DNA from: Deltaproteobacteria bacterium
Lineage (GTDB): Bacteria; Myxococcota_A; Polyangia; HGW-17; JAJRWW01
Length of the DNA: 64,000 nucleotides
Assembly: GCA_029938605.1 (NCBI GenBank)
Contig: JAOZUO010000001.1
Span: 57,932 to 121,931, forward strand
Reading direction: 5' to 3'
Positions 19,270-28,601 of this stretch are shown here, in pieces. The position numbers and the translations under genes are program-made. Within the stretch, counting starts at the first letter, position 1. Each line of letters opens with the position of its first letter. Below the pieces are notes generated by a model. The model saw only the letters and a list, made by a program, of their open reading frames with translations, was not told the DNA's origin and searched no databases.

Positions 19270-19340
19270 TTCACACTCCCCTGTGGAGAGATATTGACAG
19301 TCCCACTCCCATTGTCCCACTGTGGCCCCAGGAGGCCCGC

Positions 19341-19697
19341 ATGTTCTGTCCCCGTTGTCACACCGAGTACCGAAAGGGTTTCGACCGCTGTGCCGACTGC
19401 GACCTCCCCCTGGTGGACACGCTGCCTCCCGAGCCCGAACCCTCACCCGCTCAACGGGCGTCGGTAGATGGCGATTGGGTCACCGTGGCGAGCTTGACCA
19501 TGCAAACCGATGTGGTCCTGCTCAAGTCCATGTTGGCTTCGGAGGGAATTGCCTACGTGGCGATGGGCGACAGCTCGGTCTTCATCATGAACGGCCCAGC
19601 GCTGGCCGTGCGCTTCATGGTCCCGCCCGTCGACGTCGACCGCGCCCGCGAAATCGTCGAGCAGTTGGCCGAGGGCTACCAAAACCCTCAGGAATAG
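19341..19697 (+). CDS. Zinc-ribbon plus DUF2007-like putative signal-transducing protein
   Basis: CPRCHTEYRKGFDRCADC; VASLTMQTDVVLLKSMLASEGIAYV...RFMVPPVDVDRAREIVEQL. Confidence 0.75.
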   Translation: MFCPRCHTEYRKGFDRCADCDLPLVDTLPPEPEPSPAQRASVDGDWVTVASLTMQTDVVLLKSMLASEGIAYVAMGDSSVFIMNGPALAVRFMVPPVDVDRAREIVEQLAEGYQNPQE

Positions 19698-22403
19698 CTA
19701 CTCCTCCTCGGGGGATTCCAGGGCGGCCAATAGATCGTAGATGAGCTGGTGGGCCTGGCGAGGGGTGAGCTCGTCGGGGTTCACCGCTTCTAGCAGGCGG
19801 ACCAGGGCGCTGTTCGCCGGTGGCGCGGCGGCGGTCTCGGCATCGGTCTCGGGGGCGGTCTCGCCGGCGGCGAGGGCGGCGACGTGGGCGGCGGCCATCT
19901 CGGCGAAGAGGGAGAGCTGGGGCGCGAGCAGCGGGAGGCCGGCGCCTTCGGGCACGCCGCCGTCGGCGCCGCGCTCCAGGTGGGACAGGATCTGGCGAGC
20001 CCGCTCGACCACCTCATGGGGCAGACCGGCGAGCTTGCCCACCTGGATCCCGTGGGAGCGGTTGGTGCCCCCACCGACGAGCTTGTGCAAAAACACCACG
20101 TCGCCCTGGAACTCCCGCACGGCCACCGAGCGGTTCCGCACCCGCGGCTTGACGTCGGAGAGGCTGCAAAGCTCGTGGAAGTGCGTCGCGAACAGGGTCT
20201 TGGCGTGGATGCGATCGTGGAGGAACTCGGCCACGGCCCAGGCGATGGAGACGCCGTCGTAGGTGGAGGTTCCGCGCCCGATCTCATCGAGCACGATGAG
20301 GCTCCGGCTGGTTGCGTGACGCAGGATGTTGGCGGTCTCGCGCATCTCCACCATGAACGTGGACTGCCCCCGGGCGAGGTTGTCCGAGGCCCCCACCCGG
20401 GTGAAAATACGGTCCACCAGACCGATGGTGGCCTTGCGCGCGGGCACGAAGCAGCCCGTGTGGGCCATGAGGGTGATCAGCGCCACCTGCCGGATGATGG
20501 TGGATTTGCCCGCCATGTTGGGTCCGGTGACGATGATGATCTGCTCGTCGGCAACCGAAAGGCGCACGTCGTTGGGCACGAAGCGCCCTGCCCCCACGAG
20601 CTGCTCCACCACGGGGTGACGCCCCTCGCGGATGACGAGGCCGTCGCCGTCGTTCATCTCAGGACGGCAGAAATCGTTTCGAGCGCTGACCTCGGCGAAG
20701 CCGGCGATCAGATCGATGTGCGCGAGGCGATCCGCCAGTCGCCCGAGCCGCTCCTCGGCCAGGGCCACCTCGGCGCGCAGCTCCAGAAAGAGCCGCTCCT
20801 CGAGCTCCACCCGCTTCTCTTCGGCGGTGAGCACCTTGACTTCGTACTCCGACAGCTCCGGCGTAATGAAGCGCTCCACATTGACCAGGGTCTGCTTACG
20901 AACATACTCCGGCGGCACGTCGCCCGCCTTGGCCCTCGAGACCTCTATGGTGTAGCCGAAGACCTTGTTGTACTTGATGCGCAGCTTGGAGATGCCCGTG
21001 CGCTTCCGCTCCCGCTCCTCGATGGCGAGGATCTGCGCCTTGCCTCCGGCGCTGATGTCCACCAACTCGTCCAGCCCCGCATTGAACCCCGGACGGATGA
21101 TGCCGCCGTCCCGGCTGTTGGGGGGCGGGTCCTCCACCAGAATGGCCGTCAACCGCTCGGCCAGATCCGACAGCAGATCCTCGGGCGGACGCAGGAGCGC
21201 GGGCAGCTCCTCCAGCACACCCTGGGCAGACTCCTCCAACAGACCCACGATGCCGGGCAGATCCGTCAACGAGTGCATGAGCTGGCCCAGATCCCGTGGC
21301 GTCGCCAGCAGGCACACCACCCGACGGTTGAGCCGCTCCAGATCGTACAGACCACGCAAGGCGTCCCGCAGCCGCTGACGTGCCTGGGCGTGGTCGAGCA
21401 GGTACTCCACCGCCTCCTGCCGCTGACGGATCTCATCGAGCTGGCCCAGAGGGAAAGCCACGCTGCGATGGAGAAGGCGACCGCCCATGGGGGTCACCGT
21501 ATGATCGAGGATGGAGATCAACGACCCCTTGCGCCGCCGATCCATGAGGGTCTCGAAGATCTCCAGGTTGGCGATGGTGGCCTCATCCAGCACCAGAAAT
21601 GCGCCCGGAGCGTAGTCCACGATGCGGAAGGGAGGCAGGTCGCGCCCCGGGAAGATGGACCGCAAATACCGCACCACCGCCGCACAGGCCCGACGCGCCG
21701 CCACCGCCCCATCGAGCCACTCGGTGTCCACCTCGGCGGTGTCCGCCAGCAGCGCCTGATCCGCCGACGCCTCGTCGAAGATCCCCTCCGGCGCCGGCTC
21801 CGTGGGCAGATGAACCAGGGCGGGAAATCGCGCCAGGAGCGCGTCGTACTCCTGAGGGGGCAGCAGCACCTGGCTCGGACGGATCCGCGCCAGCTCGTCG
21901 GCCACGGCGTCGGCCCCGTCGAGCTCCGTGGCCAGAAACTCACCGGTGGAGGCGTCCAGGAAGGCCAGCCCCACGGGCCCCTCCTCCCCGGAGTCAACGC
22001 CGCTGGTGAGGGCGAGTAAAAAGTTGGACTGCTTCGCCTCGAGCTGAGACGCGTCGAGGATCACGCCCGGCGTCACCACCTCGGTGACCTCGCGCTTGAC
22101 GATGCCCTTGACCTTCTTCGGGTCCTCCACCTGCTCGCAGATGGCGACCTTGTGGCCCTGCTCCACCAGCCGCGACACATAACCGCGCAAGGCGTGGTGG
22201 GGGAACCCGCACATGGGCACCGGGTCCGGCTTGTTCTTGTCCCGGGTGGTGAGCACCAGGTCCAGGGCTCCGGAGGCCACCACGGCGTCCTCGAAGAACA
22301 TCTCGTAGAAGTCCCCCAGCCGGAAAAAGAGAATGGCGTCCGGATACTCCGCCTTGGCGGTGAGGAACTGCCTCATGACCGGGGTGTCGTTTCGCGTAGG
22401 CAT
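19698..22403 (-). CDS. mutS: DNA mismatch repair protein MutS
   Basis: FRLGDFYEMFFEDAV, GFNAGLDELVDIS, ITGPNMAGKSTIIRQVALI, LIVLDEIGRGTSTYDGVSIAWA, ATHFHEL. Confidence 0.97.
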   Translation of the reverse strand: MPTRNDTPVMRQFLTAKAEYPDAILFFRLGDFYEMFFEDAVVASGALDLVLTTRDKNKPDPVPMCGFPHHALRGYVSRLVEQGHKVAICEQVEDPKKVKGIVKREVTEVVTPGVILDASQLEAKQSNFLLALTSGVDSGEEGPVGLAFLDASTGEFLATELDGADAVADELARIRPSQVLLPPQEYDALLARFPALVHLPTEPAPEGIFDEASADQALLADTAEVDTEWLDGAVAARRACAAVVRYLRSIFPGRDLPPFRIVDYAPGAFLVLDEATIANLEIFETLMDRRRKGSLISILDHTVTPMGGRLLHRSVAFPLGQLDEIRQRQEAVEYLLDHAQARQRLRDALRGLYDLERLNRRVVCLLATPRDLGQLMHSLTDLPGIVGLLEESAQGVLEELPALLRPPEDLLSDLAERLTAILVEDPPPNSRDGGIIRPGFNAGLDELVDISAGGKAQILAIEERERKRTGISKLRIKYNKVFGYTIEVSRAKAGDVPPEYVRKQTLVNVERFITPELSEYEVKVLTAEEKRVELEERLFLELRAEVALAEERLGRLADRLAHIDLIAGFAEVSARNDFCRPEMNDGDGLVIREGRHPVVEQLVGAGRFVPNDVRLSVADEQIIIVTGPNMAGKSTIIRQVALITLMAHTGCFVPARKATIGLVDRIFTRVGASDNLARGQSTFMVEMRETANILRHATSRSLIVLDEIGRGTSTYDGVSIAWAVAEFLHDRIHAKTLFATHFHELCSLSDVKPRVRNRSVAVREFQGDVVFLHKLVGGGTNRSHGIQVGKLAGLPHEVVERARQILSHLERGADGGVPEGAGLPLLAPQLSLFAEMAAAHVAALAAGETAPETDAETAAAPPANSALVRLLEAVNPDELTPRQAHQLIYDLLAALESPEEE

Positions 22404-22446
22404 CGTGGCTCGAAATATGAGTAACCTGGCCTGGTCCCCCTGTAAA

Positions 22447-22482
22447 GCAACGGATGGTTTGCAACGGATGTCTAAGCAACGG
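22447..22482. repeat. Three GCAACGG repeats at 14-15 bp spacing between mutS and the divergent gene
   Basis: gcaacggatggtttgcaacggatgtctaagcaacggg; copies at 22447, 22461, 22476. Confidence 0.8.
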
Positions 22483-22523
22483 GTCGACGACGCTCAGCCG
22501 AGGCGGTACTCTTCGGATCACTC

Positions 22524-24542
22524 ATGCCGGCAATACTCTTACTATTCGCGCTGATGACCGTCATCGTCGTCGTTGTCGGCTGGGCGTTCTCCTGGCGAAG
22601 CAAGAAGGCGAACGCGTGGAGGCGCTTCGCCGCCGATCACGGTCTGCGGATACGGGAATCCACCTGGACCGATCCGCCCGTCATCAGCGGAACTTTTAAT
22701 TCCACGGCGGTGGTCATCACCATCGAGTACCGGGGCAGCGGCAACAGCCGCAAAGCCTACACCAAGGCCTCCGCCCTCTTCACCACTGGGCTCCCCCGAG
22801 GCTTGAAGCTGGGCCGAGAGGGGTTCGGCACCTCCCTGGCCAAGATCTTCGGAGGGCAGGACATCCAGGTCGGCGTCCCCAAGGTGGACGACGCCCTACG
22901 CATCCAGGGTGAGGACGCGGCCTCCATCGCGAAGCTCTTGCAAAACGAGGTAGTGGCCAAAACCGTGGTCGCGTTCATCAACGGCGGGGACGAGGCGATG
23001 ATCACCGAGACCGAAGCCATCATCCTGATGTCGGGCCACGCCTCGCGCACGGATCAACTGCAGTACCTCACAGACCGCGCGAACCACGCCGTACGGGGTG
23101 TGGAACACGCCCTACGCTGGGACCCGGGACAGGCCGGCGACCATGTGCCCACCGGGCGCCACGAGCCCGATGTACGCCGGCGAACGGAGCCGCCCGCCAA
23201 ACCCGAGCCGAAGGCCGCCTCCGGAAACACCGGCAGTGAGGAATCCCTGGCCGACCAGATGATCGCCGGGCTGGCCGCAGACGGTGTGGCCGACTCCCAG
23301 GGCAAGTTCACCCTCGACCGGGATGTGGCCCGCAAGAAAATGCGGGAATTTCAACTCGCCGATCGGGCCGCCTACGTATTGGAGCTCGTACAGGCGGCGG
23401 TGCTCAAGGGCGCCGAGCACCTCGATTTCCGCATCGACAGCGACGACATGCGCCTGTGGTTCGACGGCCGTCCCTTCACCGAGCCGGACTTCGACCACCT
23501 CTACTCCTCGCTGTTCACCTCCGAAAGCGACCCCGACACCCGCGCCCGACAGCGGCTGGCCATCGGCGTGAACGCGGTCCTGGGCGCAGGCCCAAAATTC
23601 ATCCACGTCTCGTCTGGGGACGGCGACGGGGGCGCCCGCATGGTGCTCTCCCCCAAGCAAGAAGAGCGCATCGAGTCCCTTTCACCCGAAGATCTCGATT
23701 TCGAACCGGGCACGCAGGTCCACGTAAAATCCCGCCTGGGCCAGCGCCTTTCCGGAGACAACACCAAGATCATCGAAAAGATCGAGACCGCCTGCCGCTA
23801 CGCCGACGCAGCCATCATCCTCAACGAAAAACGCATCTCTGGTGGCGCGATCCTGGACGGCGCCTACGGTGTCGTGGAACTGGAGGGTGATGGGATCTCG
23901 GGGGAGTGCGGCTTCACCCACCGGCTGGGGAATCGGGCCGAGGTGCGCCTGATCGTAGACGGCGTGTGGATCTCCAGCTACAACCTCCCCGACTCCCTGC
24001 CAGGGCTATTGGCCGTAGTGAAGGCCGGACACCTCCGAAAGGATCTGTCCCAGTCCGAGATCGTACGGGATGACGCCTGGCAAGAGACCATGGAAGCGGT
24101 CTACGCCGCCGAGGGGCGAGCCGTGACCACCTTCGTCCAGCAGCTCCCCAGGCTCCTTTCCGGGCGCAAGTTCCCCGCGGACTGGGCACTGGATCTGCTC
24201 CGTTCCCGATGCCGTTCCTATTCATCCATGGAGGACTTCCGACCGGGCGGCGCAGCCGAAGGGCTCGCCAAGGCCCCCCTCTGGCCCACCGTGGCCGGAA
24301 CTCTCGTCTCCCTTCACAGCCTCGGGGCCCAGCTCGATAAGACCGGCCATGTGGACTACGCCGACTCCTCGATCACCGCGCTACACCTGAGCGTAGACGC
24401 CCTCGCCCAGGCCGGTTTTCGGGGCCACGAGGTGCTGCTGCTCCACTGGCTCACCGACTCTCGAGACGGCGCCTTCCTGGCGCACCTGTTCGATGGCCGA
24501 CTCCGGTCTGTCACCGATCGTCTGCTCCAGTATCTCGGCTAA
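22524..24542 (+). CDS. Membrane-anchored protein with possible degenerate GHKL/HSP90-like ATPase domain
   Basis: N-terminal TM; second half has YVLELVQAAVLKGAEHLDFRID (N-box-like), MRLWFDGRPFTEPDFDHLYSSLFTS (G1-like), RLAIGVNAVLGAGPKFIHVSSG (G2-like). Confidence 0.5.
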   Translation: MPAILLLFALMTVIVVVVGWAFSWRSKKANAWRRFAADHGLRIRESTWTDPPVISGTFNSTAVVITIEYRGSGNSRKAYTKASALFTTGLPRGLKLGREGFGTSLAKIFGGQDIQVGVPKVDDALRIQGEDAASIAKLLQNEVVAKTVVAFINGGDEAMITETEAIILMSGHASRTDQLQYLTDRANHAVRGVEHALRWDPGQAGDHVPTGRHEPDVRRRTEPPAKPEPKAASGNTGSEESLADQMIAGLAADGVADSQGKFTLDRDVARKKMREFQLADRAAYVLELVQAAVLKGAEHLDFRIDSDDMRLWFDGRPFTEPDFDHLYSSLFTSESDPDTRARQRLAIGVNAVLGAGPKFIHVSSGDGDGGARMVLSPKQEERIESLSPEDLDFEPGTQVHVKSRLGQRLSGDNTKIIEKIETACRYADAAIILNEKRISGGAILDGAYGVVELEGDGISGECGFTHRLGNRAEVRLIVDGVWISSYNLPDSLPGLLAVVKAGHLRKDLSQSEIVRDDAWQETMEAVYAAEGRAVTTFVQQLPRLLSGRKFPADWALDLLRSRCRSYSSMEDFRPGGAAEGLAKAPLWPTVAGTLVSLHSLGAQLDKTGHVDYADSSITALHLSVDALAQAGFRGHEVLLLHWLTDSRDGAFLAHLFDGRLRSVTDRLLQYLG

Positions 24543-24543
24543 A

Positions 24544-25113
24544 TCAGGTGGGCTCGGGGAGGTCCTTGTCCCAGGGGACGTCGCCGTCGCCCAGGGTTGC
24601 GTTGGCGTACCGGGCGGCGGCGAAGAGTACATCCGAGGCGCGGTTGATGAACATCAGGACCTGGGGGTCCACCTCCTCGGCGCCACCCAGGGCCATGAGC
24701 CGCCGCTCGGCCCGCCGACAGACCGTGCGGGCCACGTGGAGTCGCCCCGCCTCCTCGGTGCCGCCGGGCAGCACGAAGCACTTCATGGGTCCGCTTCGCT
24801 GCTCGAAGCGATCGATGCACGCCTCGAGGTAGGCCACATCCTCGGCCGAGATCTTCGTGGGCACCACACCGTCGGCGCCGGGGGGCACCGCCACATTGGA
24901 GGAGCAGTTGTACAGTCGGTGCTGCAAAAACGTGAGCGGCGAGCACAACACCGGATCCGCCACTCCCGCCAGGGCGCGCCCCACCCAGGAGTTGGCCTCG
25001 TCGATGGTGCCGTAGGCCTCCACCCGCAAGGAGTCCTTCGCCACCCGGCTACCGTCCACCAGGGACGTGGTCCCCTTGTCACCCGTACGGGTGTAAATCG
25101 TCGATTTGCTCAT
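24544..25113 (-). CDS. Cob(I)alamin adenosyltransferase, PduO type
   Basis: YTRTGDKGTTSLVDGSRVAKDSLRVEAYGTIDEANSWVG; FVLPGGTEEAGRLHVARTVCRRAER; NRASDVLFAAARY. Confidence 0.95.
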   Translation of the reverse strand: MSKSTIYTRTGDKGTTSLVDGSRVAKDSLRVEAYGTIDEANSWVGRALAGVADPVLCSPLTFLQHRLYNCSSNVAVPPGADGVVPTKISAEDVAYLEACIDRFEQRSGPMKCFVLPGGTEEAGRLHVARTVCRRAERRLMALGGAEEVDPQVLMFINRASDVLFAAARYANATLGDGDVPWDKDLPEPT

Positions 25114-25279
25114 AGGCTACGGGAATACCATAGATCGTCCGGCCCACGCCTCACTCAAATCCGGGCCTGTCAGGCGCACAAATCCGGGCCTTGACCCCCC
25201 CAGAGACCACAGCCGATACTCTCCATCGACGTCCCCATTGTGGCATTGGCGTTTCTTCCACGCAAAAAGGAACAGACAA

Positions 25280-26563
25280 GTGAACCGCAACTTCTCCCTG
25301 AGCCTATCCATTCTGCTGGTGACCTGTTTGGGGTCGGCTTCCTGCGACAGGTCCCAGCCAGGTTCCAACAATGACAACACTGACGCCGGTCCCGACACAG
25401 GCGCCGATGCGGCCGGTGACGCGGTGGCTGACGCGGTGGCTGACGCGGCCGGTGACGCGATCGCTGATGCAGACACAGACGCCGACGCCCAGAGCCCCTG
25501 CTATCCCTCTGAAGAGACCTGGACGGGTGAAACCCCCCAGGCCACCATCGACGCGCCCCTGATTCTGAACACGATCGTCGACCCGGTGTTTGGCAATGAG
25601 GTGACGAGAATCACCCAGGACGGTCTCTATCATCACTATTCGAAAACGCAGCCCTGGAACAGTAACTCCACCTACGTGGCGACGGCCAATGGTGGGTATT
25701 TCATCCTCGATGCCACCACCTGGGCGGTGCTGGGCAACAGTCACGTCCCTGACGGCGAGAAGAGATGGTCCACCCTCGATCCCGACAAGATGTTCCACCT
25801 CGTCTCCACCCAACTACTGTCCTACAGCGTAAGTAACGACCAAAGCACCTTGATCCGCGACTTCTCCGCCAGTGGCTGCACCACACTTCGCCTCGGCCCC
25901 TGGGAGGGAAACCTGTCCATCGATGACAACCGCGTGGCCTTCGCCTGCCAGGTCGGAAGCGACCTTCATTTCCTCCTCTACGACATCGGCGCGGACACCA
26001 TCATGGCCAGCCGGGTCTTTTCCGGTTCCTGGGGAGATGACTATCTGGACTGGGTCTCGGTCTCCCAGTCGGGAAACTATGTTGTGGCCAATTGGCGCGA
26101 CTCCGCTACCGTCCGCTCCTACGACACGTCCCTGAACCAACTTCATGTCCTGAGTGAGGGTTCCGAGCATGGAGACCTCTGCTATGACACCGCGGGAAAC
26201 GAAGTCTACGTGCAGGTGATCTGCGGTGGACATCCGGACAGAGGCGACGCGGGGATCATGGCGTATCGTCTGGACACAGGTGAAAAGACGGTGATCTTGC
26301 CGCCCGATGACTTTACCTGCACGGGCCACATCTCCTGTCGCAACTTTCACAGACCCGGGTGGGCCTATGTTTCCTCCACCACACACCACGAGGTGTTCGC
26401 GGTGAAGCTCGATGGAAGTCACACGGTCGAGCACGTGGCTCACATGCACAACACGGACAACTCACCCCGGGCGGCGCCGAGTCCAGACGGTTGTATGGTC
26501 ATGTGGGCCAGTGACTGGGCAGGGCCGATCGCAGCCTATGTGGCGAGCCACCCAAGCGACTGA
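25280..26563 (+). CDS. Secreted lipoprotein with Asp/Ala repeat linker and TolB/oligogalacturonate-lyase-like beta-propeller
   Basis: GTG start with signal peptide VNRNFSLSLSILLVTCLGSASC; DAVADAVADAAGDAIADADTDADA linker; propeller-like C-terminus. Confidence 0.6.
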   Translation: MNRNFSLSLSILLVTCLGSASCDRSQPGSNNDNTDAGPDTGADAAGDAVADAVADAAGDAIADADTDADAQSPCYPSEETWTGETPQATIDAPLILNTIVDPVFGNEVTRITQDGLYHHYSKTQPWNSNSTYVATANGGYFILDATTWAVLGNSHVPDGEKRWSTLDPDKMFHLVSTQLLSYSVSNDQSTLIRDFSASGCTTLRLGPWEGNLSIDDNRVAFACQVGSDLHFLLYDIGADTIMASRVFSGSWGDDYLDWVSVSQSGNYVVANWRDSATVRSYDTSLNQLHVLSEGSEHGDLCYDTAGNEVYVQVICGGHPDRGDAGIMAYRLDTGEKTVILPPDDFTCTGHISCRNFHRPGWAYVSSTTHHEVFAVKLDGSHTVEHVAHMHNTDNSPRAAPSPDGCMVMWASDWAGPIAAYVASHPSD

Positions 26564-26783
26564 CGCGTAAGGCCCCGGTCAGCAATATATTGGTCAGATC
26601 GGGGAGCCCCTCGAATTCTTGAGGGTCCTGGGACACCGTTGTCGCAGCCCACGATGCCAAACCGCCCCCCGGAGACTGCCCCGATCGCTGTCGGGCGACC
26701 CCGCCCACTGCCAGAAACATCTCGTCCACCGGCCCGATATCTCAGAGGATCCGCTGACGGATTCAGATCCGGGTCACCGAGGC

Positions 26784-26799
26784 TGGCACGACAAATGCA
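26784..26799 (+). promoter_or_regulatory. Putative sigma-54 promoter TGGCACGacaaATGCA
   Basis: One mismatch to TGGCACG-N4-TTGCW, strict GG-N10-GC; 56 bp upstream of the ATG at 26856. Confidence 0.5.
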
Positions 26800-26855
26800 A
26801 TCGCGGTCTGGCATCGCGGTTAGAAAAACTGGATTTCGTTGCTACGAGGTACACC

Positions 26856-27992
26856 ATGAAACGAACGAGCCTGACTGTGTGGTCGCTCGCCCTGTCGGCG
26901 GCATTCTTGCTAACCCTGGCCTGCGGAGGCGACAACCCCACACCGACTGGAGTGTCCAAGCTGGACCTACACCAGGCCCAGACCGGCGGGGTGGATATCT
27001 GCGCCACCTACGAGCTGGGAAGCGATTGCGATCCCTGCGCTGAGCTGGGCTTCTACGAAGATGGCCTGTGCGACGCCGACCTGATTCAGCACGGCATCTG
27101 TCCGGGTCCGGATCCCGACTGTGCCGGCGGTGGCTGCGTCCAGAACGCCGACTGCGACCTGGGCGCGCTGTGCGTGGTGGCCTGTGTCCCGGGCGGAGAC
27201 TGCTCCGGGACCTGCGTGCAGGTAGAAGTGGGCTGCATCTCCGACGCGGACTGCGGCAGCGGTATGCGGTGCCAGGTGTCGGCGGATCTGGCGGTGGGGA
27301 CCTGCGTCGCGGACGTGACCGGCTGCGCGGCGGACAGCGAGTGCGCTGCCGGCGAGCGGTGTGAGATCTACTGTGGCAACGGCTGGTGCGACGGCGTCTG
27401 CCTGCCGGAGATCCCCGGGTGCGCCGCCAACGAGGACTGCGCCGCCGGCGAACAGTGCCAGGTGTACTGCGGCAACGGCTGGTGCGAGGGGGTCTGCGTC
27501 CAGAGCCAGGCCGGGTGCCAGTCCGACGGAGACTGCCTCGAGGGCCAACACTGCGTGGTGACCCCCGACGAGGGCGTGGGGGTCTGCGTGGACGACTACT
27601 ACGAGTGCGACGTGGACGAGGACTGCGGCGAAGGGTTCCACTGCGAAATCTACTGCGGCAACGGCTGGTGCCAGGGAGTCTGCCAAATAGACGACCCGGG
27701 CTGCTCCGCCGACAGCGACTGCGCCCCCACCGAGCAGTGCCGGGTGTACTGCGGCAACGGCTTCTGCCAGGGCGACTGCGTCACCACCGACGGCGGCTGC
27801 CAGGGCGACGAGGAATGCGCCGCCGACGAGCACTGCTTGGTGTACTACGACTACGATGGCCTCACAGGTCACTGCATGGCCGAAGCCGAATGCGACGTAG
27901 ACGCGGACTGCGACAGCTACGAGGTCTGCGAGGTCCACTGCGCAGACGGCTGGTGCGCCGGCATCTGCGCCGCCTACGACATGGTCGACTGA
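26856..27992 (+). CDS. Cys-rich repeat lipoprotein
   Basis: MKRTSLTVWSLALSAAFLLTLAC lipobox; about 9 repeats of the type C-x-(S/A)DxDCxxxExCxVYCGNGWCxGxC. Confidence 0.75.
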   Translation: MKRTSLTVWSLALSAAFLLTLACGGDNPTPTGVSKLDLHQAQTGGVDICATYELGSDCDPCAELGFYEDGLCDADLIQHGICPGPDPDCAGGGCVQNADCDLGALCVVACVPGGDCSGTCVQVEVGCISDADCGSGMRCQVSADLAVGTCVADVTGCAADSECAAGERCEIYCGNGWCDGVCLPEIPGCAANEDCAAGEQCQVYCGNGWCEGVCVQSQAGCQSDGDCLEGQHCVVTPDEGVGVCVDDYYECDVDEDCGEGFHCEIYCGNGWCQGVCQIDDPGCSADSDCAPTEQCRVYCGNGFCQGDCVTTDGGCQGDEECAADEHCLVYYDYDGLTGHCMAEAECDVDADCDSYEVCEVHCADGWCAGICAAYDMVD

Positions 27993-28116
27993 TCAGCCCC
28001 GCGATCCCCCCGCCCGACCGCCAGACCGCCGACCGCCGACCGCCAGACCGCCCGACCGGAACGAACCCCCCTCCCCCCAATGAGTGGTATATTCCGTCGC
28101 TACCCTGGAGGTCCCC

Positions 28117-28539
28117 GTGTCTGAAAAAGAGCTGACCCTTGCACTGTTGGAAGTAGCACAGAGCACTGCAATCCAGATCTTGGATCAGATACAGGAGGTG
28201 GTGCCCCATGCGCTCACCGTGGACAAGGAAGGCCAGGTATCGGTCCCCTACCTCCCCCACGAGCACCTGGAAGGCGTCGGGTGGGAGGACCTCCTGAAGA
28301 GAGCCGCGGAGCACCTAAGGGAGCAGGTGGCTCAGGACGCCGTGACGGCCGTGGCCCTGGGGGTGGAGCTGGAAAACGAGGGCGAGCGCGGGGTGGGCAT
28401 TCAGGTGGAGACTCCCAACGAGACGGTCTTCCAGATCTTCCCCATCGTGGAAAAGGACGGGAAACACTCGCTTGGGGACCCTCTGGAGCCCGACGGCCTA
28501 CTCTTCGAAGACCTGTACCAGCGACCGAGCGCGGGTTAG
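28117..28539 (+). CDS. Hypothetical protein (140 aa)
   Basis: GTG start 28117 after GGAGG-like SD (ctggaggtccccgtg). Confidence 0.6.
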   Translation: MSEKELTLALLEVAQSTAIQILDQIQEVVPHALTVDKEGQVSVPYLPHEHLEGVGWEDLLKRAAEHLREQVAQDAVTAVALGVELENEGERGVGIQVETPNETVFQIFPIVEKDGKHSLGDPLEPDGLLFEDLYQRPSAG

Positions 28540-28582
28540 GACCCGGTCAGGAAGCGGTCCAGCTCCCACGCCAGGCGGCGGG
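28535..28582. repeat. Direct repeat DR1: copy of the hydrolase gene 3' end (47/48 to 55313-55360)
   Basis: gttaggacccggtcaggaagcggtccagctcccacgccaggcggcggg. Confidence 0.92.
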
Positions 28583-28601
28583 TTGCTAGGGGATCAGCGC
28601 A

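Noticed and set aside
19884-22019. 711-aa plus-strand ORF opposite mutS
   Set aside because: Shadow ORF; mutS motifs are unambiguous on the other strand.
25156-25196. caaatccgggcc direct repeat upstream of the 25280 gene as a promoter/operator
   Set aside because: Only two imperfect copies and TTGACC lacks a properly spaced -10; insufficient support.
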